Below, one piece after another: positions 54,663-62,745 of a stretch of 64,000 nucleotides of DNA (position 1 is its first letter; every line of letters begins with the position of its first letter). The notes below the pieces were generated by a model. It was not told where the DNA came from. It searched no databases and saw only the letters and a program-made list of their open reading frames with translations. The translations under genes were made by a program, and so were the position numbers. The stretch spans positions 2,728,001 to 2,792,000 of the forward strand of contig OZ001190.1 in the NCBI GenBank assembly GCA_963921355.3. Reading direction: 5' to 3'. This DNA comes from CAWUEZ02 sp963921355. GTDB taxonomy: Bacteria; Pseudomonadota; Alphaproteobacteria; Thalassobaculales; Thalassobaculaceae.

Positions 54663-55455
54663 AGGGCCCTCCGCGTAATCCGGGTGATGAAGAAGACCTG
54701 GGCCAGAACAACCAGGGTCATCGAGGTCAGGAACACCAGACTGCCGATCGCATTGACCTGCGGGTCGATGTTGCCCTGAACGATCTCCAGAATCAGGACG
54801 GGGATCGTCTTGTTCAGTCCGGAGACGAACCAGGCCACGGCGAACTCGTCGAAGGACACGGCGGCCGTCAGGCAGAGCGCCGACGCGATGGCCGGTTTGC
54901 AGAACGGCAGGATGACCTCTTTCATCGCCTGCCATTCGCTGGCGCCCAGGTTCCAGGCGGCGGCCTCCAGATTGGGGTCGATCTGGTTGAGGCGCAGCCG
55001 GATGATCGCCATGGCGAAGGGGGCCGTCAGCACCGTGTGGGCGATGATGATCGACCACAACTGGCCCGAGGCCCCGAACTTCGACAGCCACGCCAGCATG
55101 GCCAGCGCCATGATGATCAGCGGGATCGTCGGCGGCAGCAGCACGAGCGCCAGATACGGGCCCTTCCAGCGGAACCGGTAGCGATAGTCGGAATACGCCG
55201 TGCAGAAGCCGAGCGTCGTCGCCAGCACCGACGTGCAGAGCGAAACGATGATGCTGTTGCGCGCCGCCTGCAGACATCGGGATCGGCGAAGATCGTGTCG
55301 TACCAGTGGGTGGTGAACGACCCGAGCGGGATGGTCGGGAACCGGTCGGAGTTCAGCGAGAAGATGAAACTGAAGACGATCGGCGCGAACACGAACATGA
55401 ACAGCGCCAGGACATAGGCGCGCAGCGCGATGCCTGTGAGGGTTCCCGCCTTCAT
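54659..55455 (-). pseudogene. PotC-like ABC permease, frameshifted
   Basis: The gene starts at ATG 55455 with MKAGTLTGIALRAYVLALFM and SFTTHWYDTIFADPDV. At about 55273 one base is missing: GATGTC-TGCAGG should read GATGTCCTGCAGG to give LQAARNSIIVSLCTSVLATT, the normal first core helix. The remainder (55228-54659) is a good BPD_transp_1 permease with EAA-type loop EAAAWNLGASEWQAMKEVIL. A repaired product would be 265 residues. The missing base is in a short C run, fitting replication slippage or a sequencing error. Confidence 0.83.
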
Positions 55456-55479
55456 CGGTCTGTTCTCATTGCTCTGGCC

Positions 55480-56346
55480 TCATCGGCTCGCCCTCTTCGA
55501 GTACGCGAAGGCCAGGGAGGCAAAGGCGACCGTCAGCAGGGTGACGATCATCATCACCACCACCACAGCGGCCCGCGGCCATTGCTGGCCGGACTTGGTG
55601 GTGTCGATGATCAGGATCGTCAGGGTCGGTGGCTTGGAGCCTCCGAGATAGTAGGGGCTGACGAAATCCCCGAACGACAGGATGAAGCAGAACAGGGCGG
55701 CGACAACCATGCCGGCCTTGGCCGCGGGCAGGATGACAGCCCAGATGATCCGCAGCGGCCGGCACCCGAGGTTCTGCGCCGCCTGAATCAGGTTTCGGTC
55801 GACACTCGCCAGCGAGATGGTCTGCAGAATGACGACAAGCGGCAGGGTCAGCGTCAGGTAGCCGACGATCGTGCCGATCGGCGTGTTCAGCATGGTGAAG
55901 GGTCCGGTGCCGATGAAGCCGAAGCCGGCATTGACCACACCGGATTCCGCCAGGATGACGTACCAGGAGAAGATGCGGACCAGGTAGCTGGTGAAGAACG
56001 GGATCACCAGCAGGAAGATCGCCCAGCGCCGCGCCGCCTCCGATACCCGGTAGGCCAGCGCATAGGACGCCGGAAAGGCGAGGACCGAGGCCAGCACGGT
56101 CGCCAGCAGCGCCAGTTCGAGGGTGTAAAAATAGCTGTCCCAGACGTAGTCGCGCGTCAGCATGCGCGACCAGTTCTTCAGCTCGAATGCCTCCACCATG
56201 CGGTAGTTGCGCACCAGGAAGAACGACATCGCGACCATGAAGACGAGCGGCCCGACGAAGAACAGCGCCTGCCAGACGATGATCGGCAGCCGCAAGGTCA
56301 GCGCAAAGACGTCGAAACGCCGTTTTGTCGGTTTGGTCTCCACCAC
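55480..56346 (-). CDS. PotB-like ABC permease
   Basis: A membrane subunit of about 288 residues with six predicted helices (LPIIVWQALFFVGPLVFMVA at the start, LVIPFFTSYLVRIFSWYVIL in the centre) and the loop LIQAAQNLGCRPLRIIWAVI that docks to the ATPase. The start is one of two adjacent GTG codons (56346 or 56349); no ATG lies between the preceding stop and this point. It pairs with the PotC-like gene 24 bases downstream. This subunit is intact, unlike its neighbours. Confidence 0.85.
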   Translation of the reverse strand: MVETKPTKRRFDVFALTLRLPIIVWQALFFVGPLVFMVAMSFFLVRNYRMVEAFELKNWSRMLTRDYVWDSYFYTLELALLATVLASVLAFPASYALAYRVSEAARRWAIFLLVIPFFTSYLVRIFSWYVILAESGVVNAGFGFIGTGPFTMLNTPIGTIVGYLTLTLPLVVILQTISLASVDRNLIQAAQNLGCRPLRIIWAVILPAAKAGMVVAALFCFILSFGDFVSPYYLGGSKPPTLTILIIDTTKSGQQWPRAAVVVVMMIVTLLTVAFASLAFAYSKRASR

Positions 56347-56397
56347 CAGATCGTCCCCGGCGCCGGCGGTCAGCGCGGCGCCGGAGTTCCCGGTCGA

Positions 56398-57375
56398 TCA
56401 GGCGTTCTTGTATTCGGACCAGAAATCGTTCCAGTCCTCCAGCGTCTGATTCTTGGGGATGTCGCGATAGTGGATCCGGCCCTCCTTGATCAGGGTGATC
56501 GGATCATTGGCCATCCCGTCCACCTGGCCGGTGCGTTGGGCTTCCTTCGGATCCACCTCGTTCAGCAGCTTGCGCCCGGCCTTGGTGATGCAGAATCCGG
56601 GATAGGCGGCCATCTGCGCCGACTTCACCTGACCCTCGGCGGACAGCATGTACTGAATGAAGGTCTTCACCAGATCGGCCTTCTTCGAGCCCTTGCCGAT
56701 GCAGTAGCTCTCGGTCCACTGGATGCCGCCTTCCTTCGGCACCACCGAGGCGACCGGCGCCCCGTCCTTCTCGAGAACGCCGGTGATCCAGTCGCCGATG
56801 CCGCACATCGCCAGCATCTCGCCGTTCTTCAGGCTGTTGAACGTTCCGCCGTAGTCGAAATAGCCACCGACCTGCGGGCGCAGTGTCATCGTGGTTTTCT
56901 GGACGGCGTCCCACTGATCATCGCTCAGGTCCCAGAGGCCGGCGCCGTTGCCGTTGTAGAGGCTCATCATGCCGAGCGACGGCAGGTGCCAGTCGAAGTG
57001 ACCGACCTTGCCGGTGACCTCCGGCTTCCAGAAGCACTTGTAGCTCTGGGCCTCCTCGGCCGAGATCGCCGTCGTGTTGTACAACACGCCCAGATGGCCG
57101 AAGCGCACCATCATCGAGTAGAGCGTGTCGCCCGACCAGTGGCCCGGGAACTTCGTGAAGTCGCCGTACAGCATGTCGTCGAACGGGTAGTCCGACGCGT
57201 CCAGCGGTTCGATATAGCCGGCGGCGTTGAGCTGCTGGACGAATTCCGCGTCCGAGAGGATTACGTCATAGGTGCCGGGCGGGGACTGGGCGATCAGCGC
57301 CAGCATGTTGTCACCGCCCGCGTAGTACTTCGGCACGAACTTGACGTTATGCCTCTCTTCGAACTCGCCGGCGCG
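56398..57375 (-). pseudogene. PotD-like binding protein, N-terminus missing
   Basis: About 326 residues of a spermidine/putrescine-class periplasmic binding protein (FEERHNVKFVPKYYAGGDNM, PPGTYDVILSDAEFVQQL, SLKNGEMLAMCGIGDWITGV, WTESYCIGKGSKKADLVKTF). Recognisable sequence begins abruptly at about 57375: the signal peptide and roughly the first 50 mature residues are absent, replaced by sequence that belongs to a TRAP receptor on the other strand. No start codon with a ribosome site is present, so the gene is probably dead unless the junction is an assembly artefact. It is the receptor of the PotABC-like genes downstream. Confidence 0.8.
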
Positions 57376-57385
57376 CGCGGCATGA
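57360..57385. other. Head-to-head truncation junction
   Basis: Within about 25 bases the N-terminally deleted PotD-like gene (minus) meets the N-terminally deleted DctP-like gene (plus). The intervening GCCGGCGCGCG could be microhomology used in the join. Neither promoter, signal peptide nor start survives on either side. Confidence 0.75.
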
Positions 57386-57948
57386 AGATCCTTGCGTGGT
57401 TCGACAACGGCTACCGGAACGTCTTCAACAAGGTTCGTCCGATCGTCACACCGGCGGACATGGACGGGTTGAAGATTCGGGTCATGGAAAGCCCGCTGAT
57501 GGTGAACACGGTGAACGCCATGGGCGGCTCGGCGACTCCGATGTCCTACAGCGAGCTGTACACCGCGCTCGAGCAGGGCGTGCTGGACGGCGGCGAGAAC
57601 GCCGCCGGCAACGTGCTGAACGACCGGTTCTACGAAGTGAGCAGCTACCTCTCGATGACCCAGCATTTACGCCCGCCGGGCATCGTCGCGGTCAGCATGG
57701 CGACCTGGAACGGTCTGACGGAGAAGCAGCAAATGGTGCTCACCGAGGAGGGCGCGCGGCTGCAGGACTTCGAGATCGCCCTCACGGCCGAGGTCGGCGC
57801 GGCGGCGCTGAAGGAGCTCAAGGCCAAGGGCATGAAGGTGAACGATGCCGACGTCGCTTCGTTCCGCGCTCGCATGGATCCGGTCTACGCCGACTTCAAG
57901 AAGAAGCACGGCGCCGATCTCCTGGAAGCCGTTCAGAACACCAAGTGA
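57373..57948 (+). pseudogene. TRAP receptor DctP-like, C-terminal fragment
   Basis: About 190 residues forming the C-terminal part of a TRAP transporter solute receptor: ARGMKILAWFDNG, ADMDGLKIRVMESPLMVNTV, ALEQGVLDGGENAAGNVL and LTEKQQMVLTEEGARLQDFE. An intact protein has about 330 residues, so about 140 N-terminal residues including the signal peptide are gone. An internal ATG at 57382 has no ribosome site. The membrane subunits DctQ and DctM, which normally follow, are absent; instead a MITE-like element begins two bases after the stop. The adjacent uronate genes suggest that it once bound a uronic acid. Confidence 0.83.
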
Positions 57949-57949
57949 C

Positions 57950-58070
57950 CTAGTGGTGCGATCCGAACGGATGAGTTCCATCCGTTCGGTGAATCGCCCC
58001 ACCACGTAATTGAATATGTGGGCTGATTCACGAAACGTTTGGGTACCAAACGTTTCGATCAGACCACTAG
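57950..58070. mobile_element. MITE-like cloverleaf element with CTAG ends
   Basis: CTAGTGGT (57950-57957) and ACCACTAG (58063-58070) are perfect terminal inverted repeats; over 21 bases the ends match at 16 positions. Inside lie three hairpins: CCGAACGGATG with 11 perfect pairs and a five-base loop (57963-57989), a 13-pair imperfect stem (57990-58002 with 58018-58030), and CGAAACGTTTG with 11 perfect pairs and a five-base loop (58031-58057). CTAG at both borders fits IS630/Tc1-type insertion at TA. GC content is near 50 percent, well below the surroundings. No transposase is encoded. Confidence 0.75.
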
Positions 58071-58256
58071 CAAAAGAACCGCCGGGAGGCGGGCTCACTG
58101 CCCGCCTTCCTCCGGTCCATCCAAGGCGGCCAGAAAGGCCTTCTCTACCGCAGTGCATTCCCTGTTCTCGTTCTTCTTCCTTGCGGCGCTGGTTGCCCCG
58201 GTGGGTGTCGGCAGCGCCGCACTTTCTTTTCGGTTCTGTCGGGTGAGGAGAGCCTC
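58071..58256. other. Gap between MITE-like element and uronate operon
   Basis: 186 bases. A hairpin lies at 58087-58107; a T/C-rich stretch around 58165-58195 could hold a promoter for udh but no clear boxes were found. GAGGAG precedes the udh start. Short frames here look like chance. Confidence 0.45.
58087..58107 (+). terminator. Hairpin downstream of the DctP fragment
   Basis: AGGCGGGC-TCACT-GCCCGCCT: eight perfect pairs with a five-base loop. It may have been the terminator of the original transporter operon, now separated from it by the inserted element. Followed by TCC rather than a T run. Confidence 0.5.
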
Positions 58257-59057
58257 ATGCTCCAGCGACTTCTGATCACGGGCGCGAACGGGCGGCTGGG
58301 CGGTATCTGCCGCCAGCGACTTCAGCATCTTGCCAAGACGATCCGATTGACCGACCGGGACGGGTTGAGCGCGGCGGGGCCGAACGAGGAAATCGTCCAT
58401 TGCGATCTGACCGACAAGGCGGCGGTCGAGAGACTTGTCGATGGATGCGACGGCGTTATTCACTTGGCCGGCCAGTCGGTCGAGGCCTCCTGGGAGGTCA
58501 TCCGGCCGTCGAATATCGATGCGATGTTCTGTCTCTATGAAGCCGCGCGGAAGTCCTCGTCGACCCCGCGCATCGCCTTTGCCAGTTCTAACCATGCCAC
58601 CGGTTTTCACCCGCAGACCGCGCGGCTCGACGCGGACTCGCCGACCCGGCCGGACGGGCTCTACGGGGTTTCGAAGGTGTTCGGCGAGGCGCTGGCGCGG
58701 ATGTACTACGACAAGTTCGGCATCGAGACGGCCAGCATCCGCATCGGCTGGTGCTTTCCCGAGGCCACCAACCACAGGGCCCTCTGCTCCTGGCTGAGCT
58801 ACAATGACCTCATGGCGCTGTTTGAGCGGATCTTCGCGGTGCCGCGCCTGGGATGCCCGATCATCTACGGGGCGTCCGACAACCCGGCGTCGTGGTGGGA
58901 CAACAGCAAAGTCGCCTATCTCGGATGGCACCCCAAGGATTGCGCCGAGACGTTCCGGGCGAAGGTCGAAGCCGAGGTCGAACAGCCCGCCAGCGACGAC
59001 CCGAGCGCGGTGTTCCAGGGCGGTGCCTTCTGTGCGGAAGGCATCCACGAAACCTGA
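58257..59057 (+). CDS. udh: Uronate dehydrogenase
   Basis: NAD-dependent oxidation of galacturonate or glucuronate to the aldaro-lactone. 266 residues, extended SDR fold: Rossmann motif RLLITGANGRLGG, VIHLAGQSVEASWEV, FASSNHATGFH (catalytic Ser region), the YGVSKVFGE motif with Tyr and Lys, and the Udh-type C-terminus SWLSYNDLMALFERIF and IYGASDNPASWWDN. Start ATG 58257 with GAGGAG upstream. First gene of a hexuronate operon continuing with garR, garD and a lactonase. Confidence 0.9.
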   Translation: MLQRLLITGANGRLGGICRQRLQHLAKTIRLTDRDGLSAAGPNEEIVHCDLTDKAAVERLVDGCDGVIHLAGQSVEASWEVIRPSNIDAMFCLYEAARKSSSTPRIAFASSNHATGFHPQTARLDADSPTRPDGLYGVSKVFGEALARMYYDKFGIETASIRIGWCFPEATNHRALCSWLSYNDLMALFERIFAVPRLGCPIIYGASDNPASWWDNSKVAYLGWHPKDCAETFRAKVEAEVEQPASDDPSAVFQGGAFCAEGIHET

Positions 59058-59174
59058 CAGCGCTTCGCTTCGGCGGCGCAATGGGGGACAGTGTCCGGCG
59101 CCCGTTCATCCGGAACGACGCACCTTCCGCATGCAAGCACACAGTTCCAGATTCAGAAATTCTCGGAGAACCTC

Positions 59175-60056
59175 ATGAGCAAGCTTGGTTTTATCGGTCT
59201 CGGCATCATGGGCGCGCCGATGGCGGGCCACCTGATCGCTGCCGGCCATGACGTCTACCTGGCGACCCGCAGCGCGATCCCGGCGGCCCTGACTGATGCC
59301 GGCGGGCATGCCTGCGGGACGGCCAAAGAGGTGGCCGAGAACGCCGACACCATCTTCCTGATGGTGCCCGACACACCCCATGTCGAGGATGTCCTGTTCG
59401 GTGAGACCGGCGTGGCATCGGCGCTGACTGCGGGCAAGACCGTGGTCGACATGAGCTCGATCTCGCCCTTGGCGACCAATAAGTTTGCCAAGCGGATCAA
59501 CGATCTGGGCTGCGACTATATCGACGCGCCGGTGTCCGGTGGTGAAGTCGGCGCGAAGGCGGCGAGCCTGACGATCATGTGCGGTGCGAGCGAGGCGGCC
59601 TTCGAAAGGATCAAGCCCCTGTTCGAGCTGATGGGCAAGAACATCACCCTGGTCGGCGGCAATGGCGACGGCCAGACCTGCAAGGTCGCGAACCAGATCA
59701 TCTTCGCGTTGAACATCGAGGCGGTCGGCGAGGCCCTGCTGTTCGCCTCGAAGGCGGGGGCGGACCCCGCCAAGGTCCGCGAAGCGCTGATGGGCGGGTT
59801 CGCCTCGTCGAAGATCCTGGAGATCCATGGCGATCGCATGGTCAAGCGCACCTTCGATCCGGGCTTCCGCATCGAGCTGCATCAGAAGGACCTCAACCTG
59901 GCGCTCTCCAACGCGCGTGAGATGGGGGTCAGTCTCCCCAATACGGCGACCGCGCAGGAGCTGTTCAACGCCTGTTCCGCCCATGGCGGCGGGGCCTGGG
60001 ATCACTCCGCCATGGTGCGGGCGCTCGAGATCCTGGCGAAACACGAGGTCGCTTAG
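59175..60056 (+). CDS. garR: 2-Hydroxy-3-oxopropionate (tartronate semialdehyde) reductase
   Basis: Reduces tartronate semialdehyde to glycerate. 293 residues of the beta-hydroxyacid dehydrogenase family: NAD-binding KLGFIGLGIMGAPMAGHLI, substrate-binding DAPVSGGEVGAKAASLTIMC, catalytic Lys in CKVANQIIFALNIEAVGEAL, and FRIELHQKDLNLAL. Start ATG 59175 with GGAGAA upstream; a longer frame upstream is not conserved. In this operon it handles the product of aldarate cleavage; the aldolase (GarL type) was not found in the window. Confidence 0.92.
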   Translation: MSKLGFIGLGIMGAPMAGHLIAAGHDVYLATRSAIPAALTDAGGHACGTAKEVAENADTIFLMVPDTPHVEDVLFGETGVASALTAGKTVVDMSSISPLATNKFAKRINDLGCDYIDAPVSGGEVGAKAASLTIMCGASEAAFERIKPLFELMGKNITLVGGNGDGQTCKVANQIIFALNIEAVGEALLFASKAGADPAKVREALMGGFASSKILEIHGDRMVKRTFDPGFRIELHQKDLNLALSNAREMGVSLPNTATAQELFNACSAHGGGAWDHSAMVRALEILAKHEVA

Positions 60057-60086
60057 CCGACCGGCACCGGACACGGGAGCCGACCG

Positions 60087-61640
60087 ATGGCGCTGCCTGC
60101 CCGCCTGATCCGGATCGATCCCTCGGACAATGTCGCCGTCGTGGCCAATGACGGCGGCCTGCCCGAGGCGACAATCGTCGACGGCGTGACCCTCAGGAAC
60201 CATGTGCCGCAGGCGCACAAGGTGGCCCTGACGGACCTCGCGTCGGGCGATCCGGTCCGCCGTTACGGGGTCGTCATCGGGCATGCGGCCGAGGACATTC
60301 CGGCCGGCGGCTGGGTGAACGAGGCCAACATCGAGATGCCGGCCCCGCCGGGGCTCGAAGGGCTGCCGACCTGTTCGCGGGCGGCCGCCGCGGTCGAGGC
60401 CTTGGAGGGGTATACGTTCCAGGGGTACCGCAATCCGGACGGCAGTGTCGGCACCCGGAACATCCTGGCCATCACCAACACCGTGCAGTGCGTCTCCGGC
60501 GTCGTCGATCATGCGGTCGCGCGGATCCGCACGGAGCTGATGCCCCGCTTCCCCGCGGTCGACGGGGTCGTCGCCCTCGACCACACCTACGGCTGTGGCG
60601 TGGCGATCGACGCACCGGGGGCGGCCGTTCCGATCCGCACCCTGCGCAACATCGCCCGCAATCCGAACTTCGCCGGATCGACCATGGTGGTCAGCCTCGG
60701 CTGCGAGAAGCTGCAGCCGTCCCGGCTGTTCCCGGAGTTCCTCGATCCTGCGTCGACCGGTGCTGGCGAGGCGGATGACCTCGCCGGCGTTGTGACTCTC
60801 CAGGATGAAAGCCATGTCGGGTTCGAGGCGATGATCACGTCGATCCTCGCGACGGCGGAGCGGCATCTGGAGAGGCTCAGCCGGCGTCGGCGGGAGACCT
60901 GCGCCGCCGGGGATCTGGTGGTCGGAGTGCAGTGCGGCGGCAGTGACGCGCTTTCCGGTGTCACCGCCAATCCCGCCCTCGGCTTCGCCGCCGACCTCAT
61001 CGTGCGGGCCGGGGGCACCGTGATGTTCTCCGAGGTGACCGAGGTGCGCGACGGGATCGACCAGCTGACGGCGCGGGCGGCATCGCCCGAGATCGCCGAG
61101 AAGCTGATCCAAGAGATGGCCTGGTACGATCGCTATCTCGCGGGCGGCGAGGCGGATCGGAGCGCCAACACGACCCCTGGCAACAAGGCGGGCGGGCTTT
61201 CGAACATCGTCGAGAAGGCGATGGGATCGATCGTCAAGTCCGGCTCGATGCCGATCAATGGTGTGGTTTCGCCGGGTGAGCGTGCGACGCAGCGTGGGTT
61301 GCTGTTCACGGCAACCCCGGCCTCCGACTTCATCTGCGGCACGCTTCAACTCGCCGCCGGCATGAACGTTCATGTCTTCACCACCGGTCGCGGCACCCCG
61401 TACAGCCTGACCTCCGTTCCCGTGATCAAGGTTGCGACGCGCAGCGACCTGGCGCGACGCTGGCGCGATCTCATGGACATCGATGCCGGCCGCATCGTCT
61501 CGGCGGGCGAGACGACCGAAAGCATGGGCTGGGCGATGTTCGAGAAGATCCTGGCCGTTGCCAGCGGCGAAGCGACCTGCGCCGAGAAACTGGGGCTCAG
61601 CAACCAACTTGCCTTGTTCAATCCGGGGCCGGTCACCTAA
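60087..61640 (+). CDS. garD: Galactarate dehydratase
   Basis: Dehydrates galactarate to 5-keto-4-deoxy-glucarate. 517 residues, close to GarD (about 520). The N-terminal SAF domain (RIDPSDNVAVVANDGGLP, LTDLASGDPVRRYGVVIG) is followed by the UxaA-type catalytic part: GYRNPDGSVGTRNILAI, HTYGCGVAIDAPG, VVSLGCEKLQPSRL, VGVQCGGSDALSGVTANPAL, FSEVTEVRDGI and FTTGRGTPYSL. Altronate dehydratase is a homologue but the garR and udh neighbours and the length favour galactarate. Confidence 0.88.
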   Translation: MALPARLIRIDPSDNVAVVANDGGLPEATIVDGVTLRNHVPQAHKVALTDLASGDPVRRYGVVIGHAAEDIPAGGWVNEANIEMPAPPGLEGLPTCSRAAAAVEALEGYTFQGYRNPDGSVGTRNILAITNTVQCVSGVVDHAVARIRTELMPRFPAVDGVVALDHTYGCGVAIDAPGAAVPIRTLRNIARNPNFAGSTMVVSLGCEKLQPSRLFPEFLDPASTGAGEADDLAGVVTLQDESHVGFEAMITSILATAERHLERLSRRRRETCAAGDLVVGVQCGGSDALSGVTANPALGFAADLIVRAGGTVMFSEVTEVRDGIDQLTARAASPEIAEKLIQEMAWYDRYLAGGEADRSANTTPGNKAGGLSNIVEKAMGSIVKSGSMPINGVVSPGERATQRGLLFTATPASDFICGTLQLAAGMNVHVFTTGRGTPYSLTSVPVIKVATRSDLARRWRDLMDIDAGRIVSAGETTESMGWAMFEKILAVASGEATCAEKLGLSNQLALFNPGPVT

Positions 61641-61695
61641 CGTTGTCGTCCGAAGACTCGCCGACGAACACCCCCACGCGAACGGGCGCACAACA

Positions 61696-62658
61696 ATGAC
61701 TGACACTGACTCCGATGGCTGGACGCCGTCGACACGTTACCCCGACCCCTCGGTCATCTCCCTCGACCCGCGCTTCGACAAGTACCGGCTTCCCTTGGCC
61801 GGCGTCGAACGCCTGGCGACCGGCTGCCGCTGGTCGGAAGGCCCCGTCTGGTTCGGCGACGCGCGCTGTCTGTTGTGGAGTGATATCCCGAACAACCGGA
61901 TCCTGCGCTGGGACGAGGAAACCGGTGCCGTGTCGGCCTATCGGCAGCCGTCGAACTTCGCGAACGGCCAGACCCGCGACCGCCAGGGCCGGCTGATCAC
62001 CTGCGAGCATGGGGGCCGGCGGGTTGTCCGGACGGAGTATGACGGGTCGATCACGGTGCTGATCGACAGTTTCGAGGGCAAACGGCTGTCGTCGCCGAAC
62101 GACGTGGTCGTGAAGTCCGACGGCTCGATCTGGTTCACCGACCCGCCGTTCGGGATTCTCGGCAACTACGAAGGCCACAAGGCCGAGCCGGAGCTCGGCC
62201 AGAACGTCTACCGCCTGGACCCGGAGACGGGTGCTGCGACCATCGTCGCCGACGATGTTCTCGGGCCGAACGGGCTCGCGTTCTCGCCGGACGAGCGGGT
62301 GCTCTACATCGTCGAGTCCCGTGGCGTGCCGACCCGCAAGATCCTCGCCTACGACGTCGCGGATGACGGCGTGACCCTGCTCAACAAGCGGGTTCTGATC
62401 GATGCCGGCCGGGGGACGCCGGACGGGTTCCGCGTCGACATCGACGGCAATCTCTGGTGCGGCTGGGGCATGGGCGATGCGGAGTTGGACGGCGTGATGA
62501 TCTTCACCTCCGAGGGTGAGCCGATCGGCCGGATCGTCCTGCCGGAACGCTGCGCCAATGTCTGTTTTGGCGGCCGCGCCAACAGCCGCCTGTTCATGGC
62601 GGCCAGCCATTCGCTCTATGCGCTCTACGTCAACGTGCCGGGTATGAAGGGCGGCTGA
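61696..62658 (+). CDS. SMP-30/gluconolactonase-type lactonase
   Basis: 320 residues, six-bladed propeller of the SMP-30 family: GCRWSEGPVWFGDARCLLWS with the metal Glu, SSPNDVVVKSDGSIWFTDPP with metal Asn, LGPNGLAFSPDERVLYIVES and FRVDIDGNLWCGWGMGD. In the uronate operon it probably opens the aldaro-lactone made by uronate dehydrogenase to galactarate or glucarate. Start ATG 61696; the longer frame upstream overlaps garD and is rejected. The ribosome site is weak. Confidence 0.87.
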   Translation: MTDTDSDGWTPSTRYPDPSVISLDPRFDKYRLPLAGVERLATGCRWSEGPVWFGDARCLLWSDIPNNRILRWDEETGAVSAYRQPSNFANGQTRDRQGRLITCEHGGRRVVRTEYDGSITVLIDSFEGKRLSSPNDVVVKSDGSIWFTDPPFGILGNYEGHKAEPELGQNVYRLDPETGAATIVADDVLGPNGLAFSPDERVLYIVESRGVPTRKILAYDVADDGVTLLNKRVLIDAGRGTPDGFRVDIDGNLWCGWGMGDAELDGVMIFTSEGEPIGRIVLPERCANVCFGGRANSRLFMAASHSLYALYVNVPGMKGG

Positions 62659-62745
62659 CGGGGAACTCTGGGCAAGTCGTTGACCGGACGGATGACTGTG
62701 CTCTGATAGCCGCAACAACCAATCAACAAGCAGGGAGGCTCATCC

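Noticed and set aside
55306..57380. Very long open frame on the plus strand (over 690 codons before the DctP fragment)
   Set aside because: It is antisense to four genes with clear family motifs on the minus strand; its translation is rich in His, Arg, Asp and Gln without domains, as expected of a GC-rich shadow frame.
57950..58070. Integron attC site
   Set aside because: No RYYYAAC/GTTRRRY core sites are present and no cassette-like gene follows; the CTAG-ended inverted repeats fit a MITE better.
58010..58275. Short frames between the MITE-like element and udh with a hydrophobic stretch
   Set aside because: They start within the element, overlap the hairpin and the udh start, and show no conserved motif.
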